Made by a program: the position numbers and the translations under genes. A DNA stretch of 6,920 nt from NCBI GenBank assembly GCA_005877965.1, contig VBNP01000234.1:1-6920 (forward strand), read 5' to 3'. The stretch's first letter is position 1; every line of letters starts with the position of its first letter. The notes under the pieces were generated by a model, which saw only the letters and a program-made list of their open reading frames with translations, did no database searches and was not told the DNA's origin. The stretch comes from Gammaproteobacteria bacterium. Its GTDB lineage: Bacteria > Pseudomonadota > Gammaproteobacteria > Steroidobacterales > Steroidobacteraceae. Positions 1-5,088 of the stretch are shown here, one piece after another.

Positions 1-1
1 G

Positions 2-133
2 TACGCACGCGAGGGCTTTGGGCTCTCGAGCATGCGCCAGCGCGCCGGCGCGATCGGCGGAGAGTGGCAGATCGACAGCCAGCCCGGGGCCGGCACACGC
101 GTGAGCGTGCGCATCGAGAAGCGAGCCCCCTAG
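2..133 (+). CDS. Sensor histidine kinase, C-terminal fragment (NarL/DegS-type HATPase)
   Basis: This is the last 43 codons of a gene whose start lies left of the window; it ends in TAG at 131-133. The residues GFGLSSMRQRAGAIGG followed by W-I-S-P-G-GT form the G2 box and last strands of a GHKL ATPase domain, in the form seen in HisKA_3 (NarL/DegS/LiaS-like) kinases. Such kinases bind ATP, autophosphorylate on a histidine in an upstream dimerisation domain, and pass the phosphate to a LuxR-type response regulator. That partner is very probably the next gene, whose ATG is only 11 nt downstream on the same strand. The sensor and dimerisation domains are outside the window, so the signal cannot be guessed. 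Family assignment is fairly secure from the motif and the context. Confidence 0.82.
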   Translation, partial: YAREGFGLSSMRQRAGAIGGEWQIDSQPGAGTRVSVRIEKRAP

Positions 134-144
134 TGGTAGCGGTC

Positions 145-768
145 ATGAAGACCAAGATCCGCGTCGTGCTCGCCGATGATCATCCGGTGGTGCGCGACGG
201 CCTGGCGGCCATGGTCAACCAGCAGGCCGACATGGAAGTGGTCGCGGAAGCCGGCGATGGCGACGAGGCGATCGCGCTCTACGAGCAGCACCGGCCGGAC
301 GTGATGGTGCTCGACCTGCGCATGCCCAAGCGCGACGGCGTGTCGGTGGTGCAGCGCGTGCTGGAGCTCCATCCCAAGGCCTGCATCCTCATCATGACCA
401 CCTACGATGGCGATGAGGACATTTTTCAGTGCCTGTCCCAGGGCGCCAAGGGATACCTGCTGAAGGACGCCCCCAGGCAGGAGATCCTCTCCGCCATCCG
501 CGCAGTGAGTGAGGACCGTCCCTATACCTCATCCACCGTGGCCGCCAAGGCGCTGCAGCGCATGGCGAAGCCGAGCCTCACGCAGCGCGAGCTCGACGTG
601 TTGCAGCTGGTCGCCGAGGGCCGCAGCAACAAGGACATCGCGCGGCGGCTGTCCATCACCGAGGGCACCGCCAAGACCCACGTAAAGGCCATTCTCACCA
701 AGCTCGACGCCATCAGCCGCACCGAAGCGGTCGCGGTGGCGCACAAGCGCGGCCTGATCCACCTGTAA
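145..768 (+). CDS. LuxR/NarL-family two-component response regulator
   Basis: The 207-residue protein has a receiver domain (about 4-120) and a C-terminal LuxR-type helix-turn-helix (about 138-204). Receiver residues are all present: acidic pair D11/D12, phospho-acceptor D57 in VLDLRMP, T85 and K107 (LLKD). The output domain shows LTQRELDVLQLVAEGRSNK, then IARRLSITEGTAKTHVKAIL and a KL..ISRTEAVA ending, typical of NarL/FixJ DNA-binding domains. Phosphorylation by the upstream kinase should promote dimerisation and promoter binding; the targets are unknown. The frame is open back to 64, but that extension would overlap the kinase 3' end and adds no receiver sequence, so ATG at 145 (MKTKIRVVLADDHP) is preferred. 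A GTG at 133, overlapping the kinase stop, is a less likely alternative. No strong Shine-Dalgarno is visible, so translation may be coupled to the kinase. Confidence 0.95.
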   Translation: MKTKIRVVLADDHPVVRDGLAAMVNQQADMEVVAEAGDGDEAIALYEQHRPDVMVLDLRMPKRDGVSVVQRVLELHPKACILIMTTYDGDEDIFQCLSQGAKGYLLKDAPRQEILSAIRAVSEDRPYTSSTVAAKALQRMAKPSLTQRELDVLQLVAEGRSNKDIARRLSITEGTAKTHVKAILTKLDAISRTEAVAVAHKRGLIHL

Positions 769-787
769 GCCGCGCGCCCGCGCCGCC

Positions 788-824
788 CGGACGATGCGAA
801 CGGCGAACCCGGTTTGCCGGTCCG
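788..824. terminator. Hairpin between convergent genes, possible bidirectional terminator
   Basis: Between the response regulator stop (768) and the convergent GFA-family stop (836) lies an imperfect hairpin. CGGCGAA (801-807) pairs with TTTGCCG (813-819), with one G-T wobble and a CCCGG loop. Outer arms CGGAC (788-792) and GTCCG (820-824) extend it, with an 8-nt bulge on the left. The position is right for a shared terminator. There is no clear T-tract on either side, so intrinsic termination is only possible, not shown. Confidence 0.4.
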
Positions 825-835
825 ACCACGGCGGG

Positions 836-1267
836 TCAGCCGCCATCCTCGAGAAATTCCACCTCCGCGATCCAGGTGCGCTTGCGGCGCGCGAGGCGGG
901 AGTCTTCGCCCTCACCATCGAAGCTCGCCGGCGCATGACGCAGGAGCGATGCATCCACACCCTCGAAGGCCTTGACGCTGACCACGGCGTAGAGCTTGTC
1001 ATCGATCCGGCTGATGACCACCGGCACGATGCCGCAGCGGGTGCAGACGTGAAAATCCGCCGTGCGGGTGCCGAACGTGTAGCGGGAGACCCGGGACGGA
1101 TCCTCGACCCGCACCCTCAGCGCGCCGCCCGGATGGGACGTCCACACCCCGCCGTGTTTGGTGCAGAACGAGCAGCCGCAGGCGCGCGCCGGAATCTCGC
1201 TCGGATCAGGCTCCCAGGTGAGGGTGAAGGCGATGTTCCCGCAGTGACACCTGCCGTGGATCAACAT
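836..1267 (-). CDS. GFA/CENP-V domain zinc-binding protein
   Basis: The 143-residue soluble protein has the cysteine pattern of the GFA fold: CHC (C7, C9), CGCSFC (C30, C32, C35) and CTRC (C75, C78). These bind structural and catalytic-type zinc in this family. The founding member was described as a glutathione-dependent formaldehyde-activating enzyme, but most family members have no proven reaction, so a formaldehyde role should not be assumed. Length is normal for a single-domain member. It starts at ATG 1267, 10 nt after the yggX stop on the same strand, and is probably the last gene of the mutY-yggX operon. Its Shine-Dalgarno is weak (GGGAG about 13 nt upstream). Family assignment is secure; substrate is unknown. 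Confidence 0.88.
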   Translation of the reverse strand: MLIHGRCHCGNIAFTLTWEPDPSEIPARACGCSFCTKHGGVWTSHPGGALRVRVEDPSRVSRYTFGTRTADFHVCTRCGIVPVVISRIDDKLYAVVSVKAFEGVDASLLRHAPASFDGEGEDSRLARRKRTWIAEVEFLEDGG

Positions 1268-1277
1268 GCGTGCGCGG

Positions 1278-1556
1278 CTAACTCCCCGCCTTGGGCGGCT
1301 GATAGCCTTCGGGCGCCTGCGAGCCGGGCCCGAAGAAGAACTTCTCCATTTCCGCCTCCAGGAACTTGCGCGCCTTGGGCTCGATCGGCGTCAGGCGATA
1401 CTCGTTGATGAGCATGGTCTGGTGCGCCAGCCAGCGCGCCCAGCCCTCTTTGGAGACGCCCTCGTAGATGCGCCGGCCAAGCTCGCCCGGATACGGGACC
1501 CGCTCGAGCCCCGGGGCCTCGCGCTTCAGCAGAACACACTGCACCATGCGTGACAC
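1278..1556 (-). CDS. yggX: YggX-family Fe(2+)-trafficking / oxidative damage protection protein
   Basis: The 92-residue protein matches E. coli YggX closely in layout (91 residues). It has a conserved Cys at position 7, the YPGELGRRIY segment, SKEGWARWLAHQTMLINE, and a later MEKFFFG followed by EGYQPP. YggX is a small cytoplasmic protein linked to protection of Fe-S clusters and to resistance to superoxide; SoxRS control is known in enteric bacteria but no SoxS site is claimed here. The start is GTG at 1556, giving MSRMVQC as in the family. A near-perfect Shine-Dalgarno GAGGAGGT (1568-1561) sits 4 nt upstream, so this start is better than the ATG three codons later. It follows mutY by 15 nt, the classical gammaproteobacterial mutY-yggX pair; the MutY protein itself carries a 4Fe-4S cluster. 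Confidence 0.95.
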   Translation of the reverse strand: MSRMVQCVLLKREAPGLERVPYPGELGRRIYEGVSKEGWARWLAHQTMLINEYRLTPIEPKARKFLEAEMEKFFFGPGSQAPEGYQPPKAGS

Positions 1557-1568
1557 GCCAACCTCCTC
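1557..1568 (-). promoter_or_regulatory. Strong Shine-Dalgarno deciding the yggX GTG start
   Basis: On the minus strand GAGGAGGT is followed by TGGC and then GTG. The spacing fits the GTG at 1556, whereas the ATG at 1547 would be about 13 nt away. The site lies just after the mutY stop, so yggX can initiate independently of mutY translation. Confidence 0.75.
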
Positions 1569-1571
1569 GCG

Positions 1572-2657
1572 CTAGGCCGTGCGGGCATCGAACAGCGACT
1601 CGCTCGCCAGGCCCGCGAGCAGCGTCGTGATGGGAGCGGGCAGGCCGATGCGCGCCGGTGCACGGATGTTATACCAAAGGCTTAGCTCCGCTCCCTCCTC
1701 CCTGACGGCCCAGGCGCCCGAACAGCGCACCAGGAGCGGGGTGATCGCGAGATCAAAGTGCGTGAACGCGTGCTGGATTTCGCTCAGGGGTTGCGGCTCG
1801 ATCGCCGCCGCACGCAAGGAAGCACGCACGAACGCGCCGGCCGCGGTGACGGTCGCGAACTCCGGCAGGCACCACAGCCCCCCCCATACGCCGCTCTCGG
1901 GCCGCCGCTCCAGCAGCACGCTGCCGTCATCCTGCAGCGCCACCACCATGAACGCGCGCCGCAGGCGCCGCGCGCGCCTCACCCGCGGCGCCGGCAGCTC
2001 GTGCTGCCGGCCGGTGCGCCGGGCGAGGCACCTCTGCGACAGGGGACAGTGAGTGCACAGGGGCTTGCGCCGCACGCATACCGTGGCGCCGAGGTCCATG
2101 ATCGCCTGGGTGTACGCATCGACCTCGACGTGCGGCGTACAGCGCTCCGACAGAGCCCAGAGCCGCTGCGCCACGGCCCGCTCGGCGGAGTTTCCCGCCA
2201 CGCCGAAGTAGCGCGCCAGCACGCGCCGCACGTTGCCATCGAGAATCGGAAAGCGCGCACCGAAGGCGAGCGCGAGAATCGCGCCCGCGGTCGAGCGCCC
2301 GATGCCGGGAAGGGCTGCGAGCTGCGCGAACTCGCGGGGGAACTCCCCGCCGTAGTCATCGCGGATGCGCCCCGCCGCGCGATGCAGGTTGCGCGCCCGC
2401 GCGTAATAGCCCAGCCCCGACCACAGATGCAGCACCTCATCGATGGGCGCATCGGCGAGCGAGCGCACCTCGGGGAAGCGGCTCATGAAGCGCTCGTAGT
2501 AGGGAGCCACCGTCGTGACCTGCGTCTGCTGCAGCATGATCTCGGACACCCACACGCGATACGGCGTGCGGTCCTGCTGCCAGGGAAGGTGGTGGCGCCC
2601 GTCGCGGGCGTGCCACTCGAGGAGCGCCGGGGCTACGGCTTCGGCGGTAAGGGACAC
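1572..2657 (-). CDS. mutY: MutY, adenine DNA glycosylase (A/G-specific)
   Basis: The 361-residue base-excision repair enzyme removes adenine mispaired with 8-oxoguanine or guanine. The N-terminal helical HhH-GPD domain contains catalytic E39 in SEIMLQQTQV, the helix-hairpin-helix LPGIGRSTAGAI (116-127) and catalytic D140 in ILDGNVRRV. The 4Fe-4S ligands are C194, C201, C204 and C210 (spacing 6-2-5), in almost the same positions as in E. coli. An Arg-rich linker (about 213-235) leads to the C-terminal Nudix-like domain (about 236-350) that reads 8-oxoG. It includes WGGLWCLPEF and AFTHFDL, where Thr299 takes the place of the Ser in the usual Phe-Ser-His loop. The start is GTG at 2657: an in-frame TAG lies only four codons upstream (2669-2667) and no other start fits between. 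The gene heads a mutY-yggX-GFA operon. Confidence 0.97.
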   Translation of the reverse strand: MSLTAEAVAPALLEWHARDGRHHLPWQQDRTPYRVWVSEIMLQQTQVTTVAPYYERFMSRFPEVRSLADAPIDEVLHLWSGLGYYARARNLHRAAGRIRDDYGGEFPREFAQLAALPGIGRSTAGAILALAFGARFPILDGNVRRVLARYFGVAGNSAERAVAQRLWALSERCTPHVEVDAYTQAIMDLGATVCVRRKPLCTHCPLSQRCLARRTGRQHELPAPRVRRARRLRRAFMVVALQDDGSVLLERRPESGVWGGLWCLPEFATVTAAGAFVRASLRAAAIEPQPLSEIQHAFTHFDLAITPLLVRCSGAWAVREEGAELSLWYNIRAPARIGLPAPITTLLAGLASESLFDARTA

Positions 2658-2663
2658 CCGTCC

Positions 2664-2669
2664 ATTCTA
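2664..2669 (-). promoter_or_regulatory. Candidate -10 box just upstream of mutY
   Basis: The minus strand reads TAGAAT (5 of 6 matches to TATAAT), then GGACGG, then the mutY GTG. If it is used, transcription would start at or next to the first base of the GTG and give a leaderless mutY mRNA. No convincing -35 box is seen 16-18 nt upstream, so this is a weak to moderate candidate. GGACGG could instead act as a poor Shine-Dalgarno on a longer transcript coming from the DUF4097 gene. Confidence 0.3.
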
Positions 2670-2676
2670 GCGGCAT

Positions 2677-2706
2677 TGCCGGGCGCTCAGCGCGCGCGCT
2701 CCGGCA
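2677..2706 (-). terminator. GC-rich hairpin between the DUF4097 gene and mutY
   Basis: In the 58-nt gap, TGCCGGGCGC (2677-2686) pairs with GCGC (2696-2699) and CCGGCA (2701-2706), with T2700 bulged and a 9-nt loop: a 10-bp stem. No U-tract follows it on the minus strand, so it may be a weak terminator, a pause site, or an mRNA-stabilising structure that partly separates the sigma cassette from mutY expression. Confidence 0.35.
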
Positions 2707-2715
2707 GGGCGGTAG

Positions 2716-3609
2716 TCATTTGCGGTCGCACAGCTGCACGTCCCCGCTCATGGTTTTCAGGCGGATGTGCCCGGCACCATCCCCGCGCGTGCCCTGCAGC
2801 GTGTGACCCGGCATGTGGCCGTGCCCGCTCGGCGTCGCGTCGAAGCAGTTGGAAATGTCGCCGCTGAAGGTGGAGACTTCGTAGGCGTAGCCCGCTTCCG
2901 CGCTGGCGCGTACGTTGAGGTCGCCGCTCACCGAGGTGGCGTCGAAGTCCGCGCCGCTCGCGAGCTTCCCCTCGAAGTGCACATCGCCCGAGGTGGTGCG
3001 CACGCGCACCGAGCGCACGCTGTCGAGCGACACGACCAGCGTCCCGCTCACCGTTGCGGCCTCCAGATCCCCGGCCCCGTGCTCCAGGTGCACGTCCCCG
3101 CTCACCGAGCTCACGTGCAGCCGCGCCGGCTGGCCGTGGCCCTTGAGCTTGACATCGCCGCTCACGGTCTTGAGCTCCAGGTCCGAGCCGCCGAGCTCCG
3201 CCGTGATGTCACCGCTCACCGCGTTGAGGCGCTGCACGCCCGTCACGCCGGTCGTCCTCACATCGGCGCTCACCGCCGAGACGGTGAGCTCGCTGTCCTT
3301 CGGCACCTGCACGTGCAGGTCGGCGTCGCCGCCGTGTCCCGAGTGGTGCGGCAACACGACCTTGACGGTGGTGCGGCCGTGCTCGGAGCTCACGTCCACG
3401 CGCTCCACCCCCTCGCCCAACTCGGCGCGTACGCTGACTTGCGGGCGATCCCAGCCGGTCACGACGACCGTGCCGCTGACGTTGGAAATGTCCACCGCGC
3501 CGCGGGCCTCCGCCGGCACCTGGCGCTCGAAGGTCCTGTCGCCCGAGGCGCAGGCGGCCGCGCTCGCAAACAGCACGGTGATCGCGGCCGCCAGCCTGGA
3601 AAAGCCCAT
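2716..3609 (-). CDS. Exported DUF4097-family beta-strand repeat protein
   Basis: The 297-residue protein begins with a signal peptide (MGFSRLAAAITVLFASAAAC). Cleavage by signal peptidase I after ACA (residue 21) is plausible; a lipobox ending at C20 is poor because Ala is at -3. The mature part is built of short repeats, each centred on an x-V/T-S-G-D turn. Copies start near residues 43, 112, 130, 148, 168, 186, 205, 226, 247 and 286, mostly 18-21 residues apart, as expected for a right-handed beta-helix-like solenoid of the DUF4097 ('putative adhesin') family. Between the last two repeats is a Gly/His-rich insertion (about 258-280) flanked by C255 and C294, which could form a disulfide. It starts 2 nt after the anti-sigma-like gene with an AGGGGAT ribosome site inside that gene, so it is co-translated with the sigma cassette. 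Molecular function is unknown; an envelope role is inferred. Confidence 0.88.
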   Translation of the reverse strand: MGFSRLAAAITVLFASAAACASGDRTFERQVPAEARGAVDISNVSGTVVVTGWDRPQVSVRAELGEGVERVDVSSEHGRTTVKVVLPHHSGHGGDADLHVQVPKDSELTVSAVSADVRTTGVTGVQRLNAVSGDITAELGGSDLELKTVSGDVKLKGHGQPARLHVSSVSGDVHLEHGAGDLEAATVSGTLVVSLDSVRSVRVRTTSGDVHFEGKLASGADFDATSVSGDLNVRASAEAGYAYEVSTFSGDISNCFDATPSGHGHMPGHTLQGTRGDGAGHIRLKTMSGDVQLCDRK

Positions 3610-3611
3610 GT

Positions 3612-4202
3612 TCAGATCCCCCTGCCAGCGTCGCCGGCTTCGTGGACGTCCGTGAGGACGCGCATCTCATCCTGGTAAGTGTTGACCAGCAGCTCCTGCA
3701 GCAGCGCATTGCCCGGGTCCTTGCCGAGCGCGTTCTCCAGATCCTCCTTGGCACGATGAATGGCCGCCAGACTCGCCATGACTTTGGCGCGGGCCGGCGG
3801 CGGCAGCGCCGCCAGCCGCGCCTGCAGCGATCGCATGAGCGCCGCACGATCACGCTCGTAGCGCGGGTCGGGCACGTACGCCACATCGAGCGCCGTCGGC
3901 GCACCCGCTGCGGTCGCGCGCGAGGCGCTGATCGTGGACTCGACCCCTGATCCGGAGCGGGCCGCCGGCAGGAGACTCCTGCCGATCCACACGCCCACCG
4001 CGACGCTCGCCACCACGGCCGCGGCCGCGAGCCAGCGCGGCGGCACGGCGCGCGGGCGCGACTGCGCCGCGGGTGCGGTACTGCGCTCCGCGTTGATCCG
4101 CGCCTCGATCTGCGGCCACAGATCGCGCGCCGGCTCGATCGCCGGCGGCAGCTCGCGCAGCGCGCTCACCTTGCGTTCCTCACCACTGCCGGTGCCGCTC
4201 AT
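3612..4202 (-). CDS. Single-pass membrane protein in anti-sigma position (putative anti-sigma factor)
   Basis: The 196-residue protein has a cytoplasmic N-terminus (about 1-56) with the segment LRELPPAIEPARDLWPQIEARI. This resembles the start of many anti-sigma-type proteins, although no HxxxCxxC zinc motif and no cysteine at all is present. A single transmembrane helix follows (about 58-78, flanked by R56 and R75). The external part (about 80-196) is Ala/Arg/Glu-rich and mostly helical. The role is inferred: hold the ECF sigma factor at the membrane until an envelope signal releases it. ATG at 4202 is chosen over GTG-type starts further upstream (frame open to 4220) because GGAGGT at 4216-4211 lies 8 nt before it. 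It lies directly after the sigma gene and 2 nt before the DUF4097 gene. Confidence 0.75.
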   Translation of the reverse strand: MSGTGSGEERKVSALRELPPAIEPARDLWPQIEARINAERSTAPAAQSRPRAVPPRWLAAAAVVASVAVGVWIGRSLLPAARSGSGVESTISASRATAAGAPTALDVAYVPDPRYERDRAALMRSLQARLAALPPPARAKVMASLAAIHRAKEDLENALGKDPGNALLQELLVNTYQDEMRVLTDVHEAGDAGRGI

Positions 4203-4732
4203 GTCAGCCCACCTCCACATTCAGTCTCTCGCGCAAGAGTTTGCGCGCCCGGTGCAACTGGGCCTTGCACGTGCCCTCCCGAGTACCCGTACAGGGCGTG
4301 CAGGACCAGCGCATCGCGCGCGCCATCGGGCAGCGCGCCGATCGCGGCCTCGATCTCCTGCACTTCCACCGGCGTCTCGAGTGTCCACTCTAGTGCACCG
4401 CCGCCGCCCGCCTCGTCCTCCCGGCTCGGCTCCACGGGTGAGGCCTTGCGGCGTTTCGCGAGGCTCACGTTGACCGCGATCCGGTGCAGCCAGGTCGAGA
4501 GCGAGCTGCGGGTCTCGAACCTCGGCAGCGCCCGCCACGCGTTGATGAAGGTCTCCTGCGTACAGTCCTCCGCCAGGTGCGCATCGCGCGTCATCCGCAG
4601 GCACAGGCCGTAGACCCGGCCGGCGTGCTCGCGGTACAGCCGCTCGAAGGCGCGCGTGTCCCCGGTGCAAGCGCGCTGAACGAGCGCCGCCTCCCAGTCG
4701 ACCCGCGTGTCCTCGGCCTGCGCCTGTGTCAT
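4199..4732 (-). CDS. ECF RNA polymerase sigma factor, region 4 disrupted by a frameshifting deletion
   Basis: The 177-residue ORF encodes an ECF sigma factor up to about residue 151. Region 2 (about 29-96) is intact: AFERLYREHAGRVYGLCLRM, AEDCTQETFINAWR for -10 recognition and core binding, and WLHRIAVNV. After a linker, region 4 begins normally (ALPDGARDALVLHALYGYS, 133-151) and then stops making sense. The expected helix (family pattern HEEIAxxLGxx) is absent, and the rest of the helix-turn-helix continues in another frame (4204-4278). About 32 nt are missing compared with the family. The in-frame product would have 26 unrelated C-terminal residues and should not recognise a -35 element. 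Its TGA (4201-4199) overlaps the anti-sigma ATG as ATGA. The start at ATG 4732 follows a weak AAGAAA ribosome site. It may be a pseudogene, a region-2-only product, or an assembly error. Confidence 0.8.
   Translation of the reverse strand: MTQAQAEDTRVDWEAALVQRACTGDTRAFERLYREHAGRVYGLCLRMTRDAHLAEDCTQETFINAWRALPRFETRSSLSTWLHRIAVNVSLAKRRKASPVEPSREDEAGGGGALEWTLETPVEVQEIEAAIGALPDGARDALVLHALYGYSGGHVQGPVAPGAQTLARETECGGGLT
4204..4278 (-). pseudogene. Out-of-frame remnant of the ECF sigma region 4 C-terminus
   Basis: Read on the minus strand in the frame ending at TGA 4206-4204, this stretch gives EGTCKAQLHRARKLLRER and then NVEVG. That is the second half of the sigma-4 helix-turn-helix (family pattern xGTxKxxLHRARxxLR) and a normal ECF C-terminus. 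The upstream sigma reading frame reaches residue S151 at 4280-4282, so only one nucleotide (4279) lies between the two native pieces. The original stop is 1 nt before the anti-sigma ATG, as in intact sigma/anti-sigma pairs. This segment has no start of its own and is not expected to be translated separately. Confidence 0.8.
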
Positions 4733-4764
4733 CTGTTTCTTAGAGAGGCAGCCCGCCCCGCCCG

Positions 4765-4793
4765 TTTAAATTGCAGAAGTCGCTGATCGGCAA
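4765..4793 (-). promoter_or_regulatory. Sigma-70-like promoter upstream of the ECF sigma operon
   Basis: On the minus strand TTGCCG (4793-4788) and TTTAAA (4770-4765) are separated by exactly 17 nt. Each matches 4 of 6 consensus positions. The AT-rich -10 stands out in very GC-rich surroundings. Transcription would start near 4757, leaving a leader of about 25 nt before the sigma ATG. This suggests housekeeping-sigma transcription of the sigma/anti-sigma/DUF4097 operon, which could continue even though the ECF sigma looks defective. Confidence 0.5.
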
Positions 4794-4853
4794 CACTTTT
4801 TCGCGGAACTCGGGCGTCACTGGAACACTCTCTTCAGTAGACGCAACGGAAGC

Positions 4854-4866
4854 AAGGAGGGAGACG
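4854..4866 (+). promoter_or_regulatory. Strong Shine-Dalgarno before the small + strand ORF
   Basis: AAGGAGG at 4854-4860, then GAGACG, then GTG at 4867. This is among the best ribosome sites in the window and it sets the start of the 73-residue ORF. Confidence 0.5.
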
Positions 4867-5088
4867 GTGGGAAGTCGCAAGCGCTTGCGGCGTCTTTGGC
4901 AGCCCTCGGGTGAGACGCTCGAGGCGATCGCGGCAATCCTCGGCGAGCACTGGCGCAGCGCCACGGGCCACCCGGAAGCGCTGCTCTGGGCGAGATCGGT
5001 GAGCTGGCTGAGCGTCCCCGGCCCGCGGCCCCGCGCCCAGCACGCCCCGGATCACCATCTCACGAGCGGCGGCAAGCTCATCAGATAG
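4867..5088 (+). CDS. Small unrecognised protein, convergent with hemF
   Basis: This 73-residue ORF starts with GTG at 4867, preceded by the strong Shine-Dalgarno AAGGAGG (4854-4860) at 6-nt spacing. The frame is open further upstream to a TTG at 4771, but the ribosome site favours the GTG. Third codon positions are very GC-rich, as in the neighbouring genes. The product begins with a basic MGSRKRLRRLW segment, then an amphipathic helix (about 15-35: GETLEAIAAILGEHWRSA), a Trp-rich stretch and a Pro/Arg/His-rich tail. There is no signal peptide, no clear transmembrane helix, and I recognise no family. The last 12 codons are antisense to the hemF 3' end (37-nt overlap with stop). It is transcribed divergently from the sigma operon. 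It could be a genuine small regulator-sized protein or a chance ORF in GC-rich DNA; the ribosome site is the main argument in favour. Confidence 0.42.
   Translation: MGSRKRLRRLWQPSGETLEAIAAILGEHWRSATGHPEALLWARSVSWLSVPGPRPRAQHAPDHHLTSGGKLIR

Noticed and set aside
64..144. Upstream extension of the response regulator to an ATG at 64
   Set aside because: It lies inside the kinase coding sequence in another frame, adds no receiver-domain sequence, and the protein beginning MKTKIRVVLADDH at 145 is the standard receiver start.
2830..3490. Recurrent CCGCTCAC-type DNA repeats on the + strand, resembling a short repeat array
   Set aside because: They are the codons for the V-S-G-D turns of the DUF4097 protein, spaced irregularly by whole codons; there are no identical repeats or unique spacers, so this is not CRISPR or an intergenic repeat.
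1758..3678. Long + strand ORFs of 369 and 303 codons (1758-2867 and 2767-3678)
   Set aside because: They are antisense to mutY and the DUF4097 gene, with Arg/His/Ala-rich composition typical of shadow frames in GC-rich DNA; the second merely mirrors the repeats of the DUF4097 gene.
4740..5058. Minus-strand ORFs downstream of hemF (4834-5058 and 4740-4964)
   Set aside because: No ribosome site, Arg/Ser/Pro-rich shadow composition, and they overlap the + strand ORF that has the strong Shine-Dalgarno and the sigma promoter region.
5052..5060. HemF seemed truncated, ending about 25 residues before the E. coli C-terminus (no YDxxPxxGSPEA segment)
   Set aside because: No remnant of the missing tail is visible in any frame downstream, and a short form ending at PPxVRW is, as I recall it, normal in alphaproteobacterial-type HemF. 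All catalytic blocks are present, so I treat the end as natural.
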